A program made the position numbers and the translations under genes. Shown here piece by piece: positions 47,532 through 57,690 of a DNA stretch of 64,000 nucleotides. The stretch is taken from NCBI GenBank assembly GCA_034769895.1, contig CM068373.1:18023967-18087966 (forward strand), read 5' to 3'. Each line of letters opens with the position of its first letter. Position 1 is the first letter of the stretch. Under the pieces are notes generated by a model. It had not been told where the DNA came from. It did no database searches and worked only from the letters and a program-made list of their open reading frames with translations. Origin of the DNA: Magicicada septendecula. Taxonomy: Eukaryota > Arthropoda > Insecta > Hemiptera > Cicadidae.

Positions 47532-48800
47532 AAGGATTGTTCAGTAGAAACACTTTTTGTCTGTGCAGCCATGGCGACGAATGGAATACATTCATTTATA
47601 TTGTCTGTTTAAGTACTAGTGACACGTCTGCCAAAAATATTTGCAGTTTGCTCTTTTCTAAGCGTTGTGACTGGGTTGAAAAAGAGCATCTATGATAGAA
47701 AATCCATCCAAAGATAATCTGCGTGCCGTTATTCAGTTTTTGGCTGCTGAGGGGCATCAGCCAATGGAAATTTATGCGAGAATGAAAGTAGTATATGGTG
47801 ACTAGTTATTCTCATACGGCAGTGGTTGAATGGTACAATAAATTTTGACAAGTAAGAGAATCCACAAATGATTTGGACTGTCCCGGACCTGCACGTGTTG
47901 CAGCATCAGATGAAAATGTGAGACAGCTGGAAACTACTTTACACACAAATAGGCGCATCAAAGTTAGAGAACTTTCTCAAATGTTGAGCATCAGCGTGGG
48001 AACTGTTCATTCCATTATTCATAGTCTTGGCTATTACAAAGTTGCTGCTCATTGAATTCCACGACTCCTTATTGATGAGCAGAAAAATTTGCGTTCAGCC
48101 TTATCATTACTGCATTTGATGCGGTATCAACAATAAGGTAATGCCTTTCTACACCAAATTGTTGCCGGTGATGAGTCTTTGTGTTATCACTACGAACCAG
48201 AATCCAAACATCAGAGTATGCAGTGGAAGCATGCACAATCTCCGAAGACGAAAAAATGTTGGTCCCAACCTTTGGCAGGAAAAGTAATGGTGACCGTATT
48301 TTTTAATTATCAGGGTGTGCTGCTCTTAGATTTTAAAGAACCTGGTGTCAACATCAATGCTGAGCAATATGCAGACAGCTTAAAATACTTACGGGTCAGC
48401 ATCAAGAATAAACGTCCCGGGAAGCTCACAAATGGTGTCATTCTTCTGTATGATAATGCTCGACCCCATGTAGCCCAGACGAGTCAAGATCTGCTTGGTC
48501 GTATGAAGTGGGAAGTCTTACAGCATCCACCTTACAGTCCTGACTTGCCCCCGTGCGATTATCATGTTTTTTGGCCCATTAAAGAAATCACTAAAAGGAC
48601 GACGGTTCAAGGACGGTGAGGTAGAGTTTGCTGTTAGTGAATGGTTCCGCAAACAGCCGCAAGAATTTTACCAGCAGGGAATCTACAGATTAGTGCAACA
48701 GTGGGACTCATGCCTTAATGTTAATGGAGACTTATTTTAAAATCATTGAATAAAAAATGCTGTACAGCCTCTAAACGTGTTTCTATTGAACAATCCTCGT
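47532..48800 (+). mobile_element. Mariner transposon (DD34D) with TIRs, broken N-terminus
   Basis: About 1.27 kb. Inverted ends are AAGGATTGTTCAGTAGAAACAC at the left and the complement of GTGTTTCTATTGAACAATCCTC at 48777-48798. The transposase starts at the ATG near 47694 (MIENPSKDNLRAVIQFLAAE, HQPMEIYARMKVVYGD). It has a stop and frameshift near 47800, then NRRIKVRELSQMLSISVGTV (second HTH). The catalytic part is GDESLCYHYEPESKH (first Asp), VILLYDNARPHVAQ (second Asp) and HPPYSPDLPPCDYHVF (third Asp). The last two Asp are 35 positions apart, the mariner DD34D spacing. It belongs to a different mariner subfamily from the copy at 22901-24223. It is inactive because of the N-terminal lesions and a stop near 48053. 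Confidence 0.88.
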
Positions 48801-49099
48801 ATTAGGTATCTGCCAGATTCGTAGACACAGAATGACTTTAATGCCATTTTTAAAGAAACTATTTTATATAGATTTAGTGACAGCAAAAAATGTTAAAAAA
48901 CTCGTTAACTGAAGAAATTACATCATCATCATATACCACACACAATAAATCACTGGCCTATTTCATATCATCTTACAGTCTTTGTTGGTTCTCCTTACAG
49001 GTGGTGTAAGGTACTAACTTTAGAATATGTGTATCATATTGTTGTAATATTCTTAGCATACACTCTACCCGGTTCCTCCGGCTCTAGAGATCTAATTTG
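48801..49099. other. Short non-coding stretch
   Basis: Nothing recognised. Confidence 0.3.
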
Positions 49100-49690
49100 G
49101 AATCCTATATAAACCACAAATCCTTATTTCTTTTTATATACTTGTTTATCTTTTTATTTCGTGTCTGTTTTGGGGTATTTTATACATTCTATTGAAGAGT
49201 GAATGTAAAGCTGCTATTTTTTTCTGTGATGAGTGGTTAAAATTGTTAGGAATGGTAATACTAGTGCAGATTGGTTTTCTTTATATTGCATACTGAAGTT
49301 GATTATTGTTTTTTGTAATAGTTGTATCTCAGTAATTAATTTCGGTTTGTTTTTATTTTTCTTCTGTAAAATGTATGTTTGCGTGTATGTTATTGAGGTG
49401 TTTAATGTTTCATCTGCATTTATGTTTTTGTTGTTAAACACATAAGATAGGCCATCATCCACATATCTCATCCATATTCCATTTGGATCTTTTATGTACT
49501 TTGGTGTCAATGTGTTGTAAGAATATTTCTGCTGTTGTACTCAATAAAGGTGGTCCCATTGCCAATACTTCATGTCTCCGGTAAATTTTATTGTAAATTC
49601 AAAATTTTTTTTCAGTGTTAGTTGGACGCTGTTTTTTATTTCAGTTATATATTAGGTATTTTGATTTTGTTCCTAAAGTTTATTGACGAT
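49100..49690 (-). pseudogene. Penelope-like element RT fragment
   Basis: Minus-strand reading gives EVLAMGPPLLSTTAEIFLQH, the PLE version of the AMGSPLSP block. After a frameshift comes WMRYVDDGLSYVFNN with the intact catalytic YVDD at about 49470, then TQTYILQKKNKNKPK. This is the part of the reverse transcriptase missing from the other PLE copies here. The thumb and nuclease are not seen, so the copy is truncated at both ends. Confidence 0.65.
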
Positions 49691-49775
49691 TATGTTTATT
49701 GTTTCTTCTGTTGGTATGTTTGTATACATGTTGGTGCTATCATATTGCTATGTTCGTTGAGATGAAAGAAAATTA

Positions 49776-50258
49776 TGTAACATTCTTGAAAAATCAAGAT
49801 TGCCTTTTGACACATTTCTTGACTAGCTCAGCATATACCCATCTGGCACGAGGGTCAAGGTCAGGCTTTGACCTAGTCTCCAGGCAGTTCTAGCGCCTGT
49901 AACTGTGTAATTATTCTCGGTGCGCCGCCGGGAAAGTAGTAGATGTCTCTGGAATCTCTGCAGGGTGTATATAAGTATCAGAGGCCAGCTTAGTAGTTAG
50001 TTATACTTGGCGATTTATTCAGCGTGGTTCGCAGTGTTTGTTGCTGTTTATTGAGAAGTGATTATTGTGTTAATTAGTATAAAACTAATAAGGTGACATT
50101 TATTGTTAGAAAAATTTAACATGAATTATTATAAGAGTGCCTGGTCAATTCTTTAACTGTTGTTTGAGACTCATTAAAGTTGATGATTATTGACTTCATC
50201 AGTGTCTGTTATTCTGTTTCCACTGAATAACACGACGATCAGTGTGACTGTCGTAACA
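49776..50258 (+). mobile_element. 5' LTR of a Gypsy-type element
   Basis: Begins TGTAACATTC and ends GTCGTAACA, matching TGT...ACA termini. GTATATAAG at about 49969 is a likely TATA box, followed by CAGAGGCCAGCTTAGTAG. The length of 483 bp is typical. A primer-binding-site-like TGGTGTCAGAAGTC starts at 50260, one base after the LTR, which fixes the right boundary. No 3' LTR is in the window. Confidence 0.7.
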
Positions 50259-50700
50259 GTGGTGTCAGAAGTCAGATAGGACCTTTTTTAACAGTGGAAA
50301 TAGAGGTCACTTCGTAGAAGAGTAGTGTTAGTGATAATCAGTTTACCAAAATAGATACCAGTCAGATGATGGAAACATTCCAAGTATTGCTACTGCAAAT
50401 GGAGGAATGACGATGAACAGGAGGCAGAACAAGCAGAGACACAGCAGAGAGAGAAACGACGACAATGAGAAGCATGCAAGCAAGAAGCAGGAGACGTAAA
50501 AGCATTGATACAGGAGCAAAAAGAGTTGCAAGAGCACACTACTGCAGAGCTGGGTTTATTGTGAGGTGAGCTGAATAAAATTGCTAGAATATCGGAGGTA
50601 CAAGATTCAGAGATATTAAAAATAACTGACACAGAAGAAACAATGTAAAATAAAATAGGTGAAGTAGAAAAATCTGTCTCAAATACAGAAGAAGCAATAT
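50259..50700 (+). pseudogene. Primer-binding site and gag N-terminal remnant
   Basis: TGGTGTCAGAAGTC (50260) is a primer-binding-site-like sequence. From 50365 a Gln-, Glu- and Arg-rich reading (METFQVLLLQMEE, then broken frames rich in GAG, CAG and AAG codons) resembles the charged N-terminal Gag helix of mdg1-type elements. Many stops make it unreadable as a protein. Confidence 0.45.
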
Positions 50701-51385
50701 CGAAGTATTTTTCATTCTAATTCTTATATATTGTTTGTGTATTTTTTTTGACTTAGTATTGGTGTTGTCACAAGTTTAAAAATCCAAGTTATATTATTGT
50801 CCATGTTATTCAGGTTATGTAAGTTTTGGACATTGCTACTACTGTACGAAAGAAATTTGTATCCTATTATTTGATTTAAATTTTTTGTTGTAGGATCAAC
50901 AGTAGTAATTAGTATTGTTAGTCTGTTTTAGCTCTATACTTGTCTGTATATATATTTGCTTGTAGCACTGACTTTAGTCACTGGCTAAGCAGTTGTGTAT
51001 TTTTTAATATATTTGTAATCGTGTCTTCTTTTACATACTGTCACTTTTTTTCATCGTCATCATCATCATCATCATCTTCAAGGATTAAACCAAAGATGGT
51101 TTGTTCTGGTTTCAAATAAGCAAAGATTAGAGCTAGTCACTCCAGCGCTTCCTCGGACATCCCACACCTCTCTGTCCCCTCAGCTTCATAGTTGTTTGGG
51201 GATGCAGCAGTCATCCATTCAGCAAAGATGTTCCCACCAATTCAGCCAATACTGGGCACTCCTCTCGATTAAACTCATAATATTCAGTTCTTGCTGTGTA
51301 TCTGTGTTTCTTCTATGACCATGGAGAGTATACCCTGCCACTGCCTCAAATCTCATTTCAGCTGCTTGGATGCACCTTTTTTTTT
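50701..51385. other. Non-coding stretch with (CAT)n
   Basis: AT-rich. A short (CAT)7 run lies at about 51056-51076. The following TTCAAGGATTAAACC region resembles 3' ends of insect non-LTR elements on the opposite strand, but this is too weak to call. Confidence 0.3.
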
Positions 51386-51605
51386 CTGGAACAAGTTAGT
51401 AGTTTTGAATACCTGAGCTATAGTGTGTCTTATAATGCAAGCAACGACATTGTAAATAAGTTGCATAAGTTCAACATTATGTGCAGCACCATTAGGCGAA
51501 CCCGTAAGTCAGCAAATAAAGGAACACGTCCAACTTCTACAAGGTGATGGCTCTTCCCATACTTTTTTATGGGTCTGAGAATTGGACTGTCACTTTTTTG
51601 ACTTC
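51386..51605 (+). pseudogene. Non-LTR RT fragment
   Basis: QVSSFEYLSYSVSYNASNDI, KLHKFNIMCSTIRRTRKSAN and, after a stop, MALPILFYGSENWTV form the typical segment after the RT catalytic box (F-x-YLG...LLYGSE-x-W). It is only about 70 codons long and no other part is recognisable. Confidence 0.6.
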
Positions 51606-51886
51606 AGTATTATCTGATTTTTAGAGCTTTGCTTTTTTTTATTTTGTTCACTTAAATGGTGTGTTTTGTATACTTTTAATATTTGTTTCTTTGCAGTTTG
51701 ATAGGTAATGTGTATTTGCTGGATTGTATTTGTTGCTGTCCTATGTAACATCACACATATTCTGCAGCATCTGTAAGAATATGAGAATTTTGAAGACTAC
51801 ACTCAAGCTGCAGTTACACTGATGTGTTGTGGCTGTAATGCAACATTGCTTAAACAGAATTTGTCCCATGATCACAAGTGTATATA

Positions 51887-52742
51887 CTCGTTCCGTTCTT
51901 AGTTCAATCCTGATGTAAACAAACCCATGATGTGGCAAATCTGAAACGCTGTTGGTCAGGGACGTTGACACAGTTCACACAGTAATGTATTACGCGAATG
52001 TGCAGAACGTGTGTATAGTTAGTTATGTGAGAGTTATCTTACCACTTAAATCGGGGCACGTTGTTTTTAAGACTTTGTCCTTATCACTGTATTCTGAATC
52101 CTAATGAATTAATATGGAGCCAGTTAAAAAGATATGTTGCCCGTCACAACACAACATTAGCTGCTTGACATACAACAATTTATTGAGAAGGCAGTAAATT
52201 AAACAACGGCGGACAAGTGGAGTCATTGTATGCAGAATATAATCATGGAAGACGATAGGCTATGGCAACTAGCCCACATTACCGACGTTGTGGACAATGA
52301 ACAGTCTTATCAATAATAATAATGCTGACTCAAGTGATCATACAAATTTAGACACAGATATGGAAGGCACTGAATTACTTCCTGACAGGAACTGATAGTA
52401 TTTAGTACGCTGGTAATTATTACAGCTTCTATTTTCATTTTAAATAAACTTCACTTTTTTGTTCGTTGTGATATTTAAACGGTTAATAAAAAAAAGCCAT
52501 TAACTGGTGTTATAAAATGTTTCACTGTCGGTCTAACACTGTCACACAAATTTTACTTTGTCAGGACAAATTATTATAATTTACGTGTGTTTATACAGAC
52601 AGTATTAGTGTTATATGTACCCTGTCTGTACTCCTTCTGTCAGAGTGATACGCCTCTAATTGAAGTATCTAATAGCATTTCAGATGTGCCACTCCAGTTT
52701 GTTTACATCAGGATTAAGTTAAGAACGGAAACAGTATACAAT
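51887..52742 (+). mobile_element. IS630/Tc1-type element, deletion derivative with long TIRs
   Basis: Left and right ends form inverted repeats of at least 70 bases: TCCGTTCTTAGTTCAATCCT with GATGTAAACAAAC at the left, and the complement of GTTTGTTTACATCAGGATTA at the right (52699-52718). Inside, at about 52085-52160, the plus strand reads LNPNELIWSQLKRYVARHNT. This is the C-terminal block of a Tc1/IS630 DDE transposase (consensus LNPIE-x-IW), which contains the last catalytic Glu. The rest of the transposase is missing. A related end lies alone at 21318-21562. Confidence 0.65.
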
Positions 52743-52801
52743 GTTTTGACATATACCATGCTTGGATTTCGTTGTCCATGACGTGTCCGTTACTTAACTA
52801 A

Positions 52802-52934
52802 ATATCACTATACTATTGACGACTCGGAACACTAAGTTTTTTATAAGTAAAACTTACTAGGCTGTAAGGTAAAACTTTACGTTTTTACTTATAAAAAAAC
52901 TTAGTGTTCCGAGTCGTCAATAGTATAGTGATAT
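52802..52934. repeat. Near-perfect 52 bp hairpin-forming inverted repeat
   Basis: The arm at 52802-52853 (ATATCACTATACTATTGACG to ATAAGTAAAAC) pairs with 52881-52934, with only one or two bases inserted and a 27-base spacer. The flanking word ATATACCATGC occurs at 52751 and again at 52931. The arm words GACTCGGAACACTAAG and TAAGTAAAAC resemble GACTTGGATCACCAA and AGTGGTAAAAC in the hammerhead repeat at 29722-29960, so the two may be related. Confidence 0.85.
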
Positions 52935-53328
52935 ACCATGCATTTGCTGTATACGCTTGGAACAGGTGAGTGATGGACTGTCTACTGTTGGTTTTTGAGG
53001 CAAACACAGTGTGTACGTGTTCAGATGGCAAACAAGGAGTGACCTGAAGATAAAATGTTGAGTCTCGTAAAGATTTACAAATTATTTCTGGTATTAAATA
53101 CCATCGGATATGAATTATTATAAAAACACGTTACAGTGTCAGTTACAATTTTCCAATCCAGCATCAACATCAACAAACTGTTCCTGTATCAATTACAGTT
53201 TTTTAATTTTCTGTTGACCAGCACTAACAGAAACAACGACTAAATTATTAAATATTAGAATGTAATTTTAAATAGGTCAGATACCTGATAATCCTTCATG
53301 CAACTTACTTGGTCGCTATGCACGATGC

Positions 53329-53355
53329 GTTTCAGGATCAAGGTCCCATCTTCAG
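53329..53355 (-). ncRNA. Hammerhead ribozyme core in left PLE arm
   Basis: Minus strand: CTGAAGA (53355-53349), TGGGACCTTGATCCT as stem II (GGGA pairs with TCCT including one G-T pair) and GAAAC (53333-53329). Core bases are intact. Confidence 0.55.
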
Positions 53356-53786
53356 GTGCTCACTCGGGTCGAGCTCGTCAATTCATAAAAACACACATAA
53401 AACATAAAAAACACTGAATTTAAACACTCATATTGCGCGAGAGGGGACGATGCGCATCGTCGAGAAAGTAAACATGCACTGGCCGTATAAAGTCCAAAGC
53501 AGAGATAAGTGATATAAAGCGGCCAAGTCACAGAAAGAGTGCCTGTTGAATGATATGGTGTTGTTCCAATCCAATGCGCTCTTCGATACTGTGATACAAA
53601 AACTGGCACAGACATGAAGAGTACGACGAACTTATCTCTGCTTTGGACTTTATACGGCCAGTGCATGTTTACTTTCTCGACAATGCGCATCGTCCCCTCT
53701 CGCGCAGTATGAGTGTTTAAATTCAGTGTTTCTTATGTTTTATGTGTGTGTTTTTATGAATTGACGAGCTCGACCCGAGTGAGCAC

Positions 53787-53813
53787 CTGAAGATGGGACC
53801 TTAATCCTGAAAC
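53787..53813 (+). ncRNA. Hammerhead ribozyme core in right PLE arm
   Basis: CTGAAGA, TGGGACCTTAATCCT and GAAAC in the order of the hammerhead core, mirror image of the core at 53329-53355. Transcription across the whole unit would yield the active orientation once per strand. Confidence 0.6.
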
Positions 53814-54175
53814 GCGTCGTGCATAGCGACCAAGTAAGTTGCATGAAGGATTATCAGGTATCTAACCTATTTAAAATTAACCATTGCAACTTGGTGACCA
53901 TACACACAATGAATTAGAATGTAAGTTCTTCTCACAGCTGGTGCCAATAGAATTAAAACTTGCTAGTCTGGTAGAATGTGGTCTAAAGCCTCCACGTGGG
54001 TTACCAGGCATTTCAGCTGTACCTACAATAGCCATCTTCAGTCAAACAGGAATCAAGGTCTCAACTGTAAACTTTCAAATTCCAAAATTTATATATAAAT
54101 AGTATTGTGATATTATTCAATATATGTCACTTTATTGATATTATTTGAATTTATTAATTATATGATTAGTGGTGT

Positions 54176-54454
54176 GAGCCTCCAGGTGGTCTAGTGGCTA
54201 ACACAGGCGATTGATGCGCTCGTGGTCCCGGGTTCAATTCCCGGCTGAGGCTCCATACAGCGTGCACTCAGCGTCGTGAGGCAAACTGAGTAGGCGCTGA
54301 GATAACAGCGCCGCCTCCTGGCCGTGAATACCGCAACTAGCGGCTGGCTGGTGGCGCGTAGTACTAGCCATACACTGTCACACTAACACAAAAGCTGCGC
54401 GGTACGCCTTGGTCCTTAACGGACTGTGGAGCGGAGGTTTATTTTATTTTATTT
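54176..54454 (+). mobile_element. tRNA-derived SINE with 14 bp target-site duplication
   Basis: The head folds like a tRNA. GAGCCTC...GAGGCTC is the acceptor stem, TGGTCTAGTGGCTAACAC contains the polymerase III A box, and CCGGGTTCAATTCCCGG is the T arm with the B box GGTTCAATTCC. A 170-base GC-rich body of unknown origin follows, then a (TTTTA)n tail. The direct repeat ATGATTAGTGGTGT stands at 54162-54175 and again at 54455-54468, a clean target-site duplication, so insertion is recent. It uses a LINE reverse transcriptase in trans. It lies just upstream of the serpin exons. Confidence 0.88.
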
Positions 54455-54549
54455 ATGATTAGTGGTGTATAATTAATATATATTATTATATGTGATAATC
54501 AATATAGGCCTATATTATTTATTAAATTTATAAATAATTAAAATTCCAG

Positions 54550-54860
54550 ATTGCAATATATTTTACGTAGGTCATACAAAGGAAAAACTACTCGCTAGAT
54601 TCGTTCAACATCGCAATGCATTTTAAAACCAAATATTTATAAATCTAATTTAGCCACACATTTTCTAAATAATAACCACCAATTTCCAGGCATTGAAAAT
54701 ATAAAGTTAATTAAAACGTACAAAAAGGTAAAAAAATGAATGTTTGGGAAAATCTTAATATTTACAAACACAATAACAATAATTTATTAATTAAAGAACA
54801 AACTCAAATAAAAACAAAACAAGATGACGTATTTAAAATTATAAATTTATTAAAATAAAT
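54550..54860 (+). pseudogene. Penelope-like element GIY-YIG C-terminal remnant
   Basis: Reading IPDCNIFYVGHTKEKLLARF and VQHRN gives the second half of the GIY-YIG nuclease (FYVGHT for FYIGQT). After frameshifts near 54622 and 54640 it continues SNLATHFLNNNHQFPGIENI and WENLNIYKHNNNNLLIKEQ. This is a different PLE subfamily from the A/C-rich copies. A hammerhead core follows at 55039. Confidence 0.65.
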
Positions 54861-55038
54861 AAAATATGAACATTAAATATTTCCAATATAACCAACAAAA
54901 CAGCTGCTTAAATAAATAAACATTAAAACCAATCAATTATCAGTTATTTTACATTAAAATCAAAACGAATTCAATTATTCATTAGTTTCTATATGAACGT
55001 AGAATTATTTTGATTGTTATTGATTTACTTACAAACCT

Positions 55039-55067
55039 CTGATGATGCTGATATGCTTCAGTGAAAC
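55039..55067 (+). ncRNA. Hammerhead ribozyme core at PLE 3' end
   Basis: CTGATGA, then GCTGA-TATGCT-TCAGT as stem II (four Watson-Crick pairs plus G-T), then GAAAC. All core bases match. It lies about 180 bases after the PLE reading ends and 180 bases before the first serpin exon. Confidence 0.6.
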
Positions 55068-55247
55068 ATGTGTCAGTTATTGAAATGACAAAAACGTAGT
55101 ACACTACTTGCAGAAGAAACTATATTGAATAATATCACAATATTATACAATTGTTGTACCTTTGGGTTACCTACATAGAAAATGATTATAAATAGATAGA
55201 TATATTTCATGAACATTCAGATTTATATATTACTCTTATTTTTACAG

Positions 55248-55357
55248 TTTTCATAACAAACGTAAGAATGTCATCAACAAAGCTGTCAGACAGTCAGGCC
55301 ACTGCTCTGCAAGGCGCGAGTGCTGGAAGCAACAGATTTGCTCTTGACTTATATAAG
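55248..55357 (+). CDS. Serpin gene, first visible coding exon
   Basis: A TTTACAG acceptor at 55241-55247 opens an exon with 20 bases of leader, then the ATG at 55268. The exon encodes 30 residues (MSSTKLSDSQATALQGASAG then SNRFALDLYK) and ends at AAG before GTCAGT, in phase 0. NRFALDLYK is the serpin helix A. Serpins are serine-protease inhibitors that trap their target by a large shape change. No signal peptide precedes helix A in this exon, so the product is either intracellular or the signal lies in another spliced form. The acceptor means at least one non-coding exon lies upstream. It is the only host gene I can name in the window. Confidence 0.85.
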
Positions 55358-55563
55358 GTCAGTAAATCATTTCCTAACATAAACTCAAAATTTTCTACGA
55401 TAACTAGTACCTAATCTTAGTTTTGAAAACGTACCTGTATAAAATTTTATAGAAATTCTTGTAAAATATAATGTCAGTATGTTATTATTAATCAAAACTC
55501 AAAGACAATACATACAAATCAAAGATGGAAGACAACACTCATAAATCAAAAATGAAGATTGGC

Positions 55564-55594
<31 letters not shown>

Positions 55595-56306
55595 TGTGTG
55601 TGATTAATTTGTAGGTTTTTCTAGATATAATACATTAATCATAAAAATAGTTACTTACCCTTTGAAAGTATTATAAATGCCAAATGTATATCTGCTATCG
55701 TCAGGCAGTTGTAATACAATACTTGCAAACACTGTAATTACTATTATTGGCAAGGGTATAAGTCGATAGTTGAAGTGTGAAATATAATCTTTAAAATCTT
55801 AGATTAACTTCTGCACAGTGGTTGACTTCAAAAAACTTATATAAGAGCAATGAGATACATAAAAGTCATGTTTTAACATAATCAAATAGCATGATTATTT
55901 TATGCTATAAATAGATTATGTTCAAACAATGTATAATTAAGTTACAGTACAGTGATTATATTTTCAGTCTTTACTATCAGAGAGCGGAGTGTCTCCTGCA
56001 GTATTATCTTCAGTTAATAAAATATGTATCATACAGGTCCCACTCATATTCTGTTACCAAGAGACATCAGTTGCTCTGCAATTTTTATGTTTTCAAATCA
56101 CAAAGTGTTGTCATTCAATGTCTTTTTCCATTCTTGAAAAAAAAAAGAAAAATGTTGAATGGATATGTATCTGGCAAATATAACTGTGGGGACAATACCA
56201 ACTCCATAATCTCATGAATACAGACAGGATTGCAGAACCATTAGATTGCTCTTTTTTGCTAAACATTCTTGAACCAGCAATGACATGAGTGCTAGTGCAA
56301 TTTTCA
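55358..56306 (+). other. First part of serpin intron, with (GC)n(GT)n microsatellite
   Basis: Begins GTCAGT. Contains alternating GC then GT dinucleotides at 55561-55602, a stretch able to form Z-DNA in principle. No other gene is seen. Confidence 0.5.
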
Positions 56307-57030
56307 CAATTGAGTAGCCCAATTGCAAAACTCGTTATGTCCACCCAAGGTCAATTTTAAGTTAAGCCCGTCATTTTGTTCTGAGACCGTACACACATGT
56401 TCTGATAAAGAGAAACTGTTGCAAAACACAGTGAAACCCTGTTATTTTAAGGTGTAACAACTAGAAACTGCTGCAAAACTCGTTATGTTCCTTATCTGTA
56501 CTGCAGCAAACTTCGTTATGTCAACTGTAGGAAAACAGTAGCAAACCGTTGTTATGTCCTGTTATTGTGAAATCGTAACTATGAACACTGCAGCATAACT
56601 CATTTTGTCCGTTGTGTGCAGAATTGTTTTTTCTTTTGCAATATTTCATTATTATTGCTTGTAGTAAACATGTTTATTCAATTTTTCAGTTTCAAATGGT
56701 TGGTAACAAATTGGCTGAGATTTCACAGAAGAATGACCAGAAGACCAGAAGGTTTCATTCGTTGCTTACATGTTTCGTGTTCAGCAGTCTTTCAATAAAT
56801 CGTGTTTATTTCCAAATAAAACTCGTTATGTCCAAATGTTTTTTTTTCCACCAAATGGCTAACTCGATTTTGTTTACATTAAGGAACCATATGCAGTGTA
56901 ATTTTACCTATTTTCAGAAAAAAATGCAAGTTATATGTTAACATATTAAAACAACCACAGTTATTTTGCCATTTCTGAAAACGTTGTTTTTATGGACATA
57001 ACGAGTTTTGCAATTGGACTACTCAATTGT
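56307..57030. mobile_element. 0.72 kb TIR element with repeated AACTCGTTATGTCC motif
   Basis: The ends are inverted copies of CAATTGAGTAGYCCAATTGC followed by AAAACTCGTTATGTCC (left at 56307-56342, right as complement at 56992-57029). Variants of AACTCGTTATGTCC also occur inside at about 56473, 56507, 56540, 56598 and 56818. It lies in the first serpin intron. No transposase is recognisable. Repeated subterminal motifs of this kind often are transposase-binding sites. The superfamily is unknown. Confidence 0.6.
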
Positions 57031-57149
57031 CCTTCCATAAACCCGCCTGTTTTCTAAAAATACCTTCACACAAGTGGTGTAAAGAAGCTGAATATTACTA
57101 TTTATTGAGCAGCATTACGTGTTTACTGATTATTATTTTTAAGCAGTCT

Positions 57150-57690
57150 CTTGTTTCAATGCCTTGGTTCTACTGCCACTGATGACCTTGATGAAAAGGA
57201 GGATATAAGGAGAAGAATTGCAGCCAGGAACAGAGCGTACTTTGCCTTGGATGAAATCTTGAAGAGTAGGTTAGTAAGCCAGTCAACAAAGTTCAGCTTC
57301 TACAAGACCTTAGTTAGACCAGTCGTGGCATATGGCAGTGAAACCTGGGCCCATAATAGGTCAGCAGTGGAGTTTCTGGGCAGATTTGAAATACAATTGC
57401 TTAGGAGGATTATATGCCCAACATGTAAAAATGGATTATGTTGGTGGAGGAAAAGTAGAGTATTGCATGCAGTGTATGATGATCACAGCATTACCTCCTT
57501 CATTAAGATATGAATATTGAAGTGGTTAGGCTATGTCCGCAGTACGAAAGACAGGACAGTCAAAAGCTATAAAAGTATTCTCCTGGTGGAGTGCAGCCTA
57601 GAGGTTAGACTAGGAATCTGTGTCCTGAGTGATCTCCCTCGCTCAAGGCCTATGTGGATGGATGGCAGTGATTGAGCAGGCCAAGGGCAG
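57150..57690 (+). pseudogene. Non-LTR retrotransposon RT C-terminal remnant in serpin intron
   Basis: FQCLGSTATDDLDEKEDIRR and RIAARNRAYFALDEILKSRL form the block after the RT palm. FSFYKTLVRPVVAYGSETWA and RFEIQLLRRIICP follow, to about 57510. Past a stop the reading continues as LKWLGYVRSTKDRTVKSYKS in another frame. This is a different LINE family from the copies at 13450 and 25200. The catalytic core is missing. Confidence 0.7.

Larger units (their letters stand above)
53262..53879. mobile_element. PLE tail flanked by 250 bp inverted repeats, each with a hammerhead core
   Basis: The left arm 53262-53510 and right arm 53630-53879 are nearly perfect inverted copies. The 119-base centre encodes the last residues of a PLE (CLLNDMVLFQSNALFDTVI, stop at 53615-53617). 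PLEs are known to carry terminal repeats in direct or inverted form; this copy is almost nothing but terminal repeats. Arms include the GC-rich segment GCGCGAGAGGGGACGATGCG and the ACGAGCTCGACCCGAGTGAG box. Confidence 0.75.

Noticed and set aside
53884..54102. 72-codon open frame between the PLE inverted repeat and the SINE
   Set aside because: The sequence has somewhat protein-like composition, but no family is recognised and it overlaps the end of the repeat arm. It is too weak to call.
54176..54254. Possible functional tRNA gene
   Set aside because: Acceptor, T arm and promoter boxes are present, but the anticodon arm does not fold convincingly and the sequence continues into a SINE body and tail with a target-site duplication. 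It is the head of a SINE.
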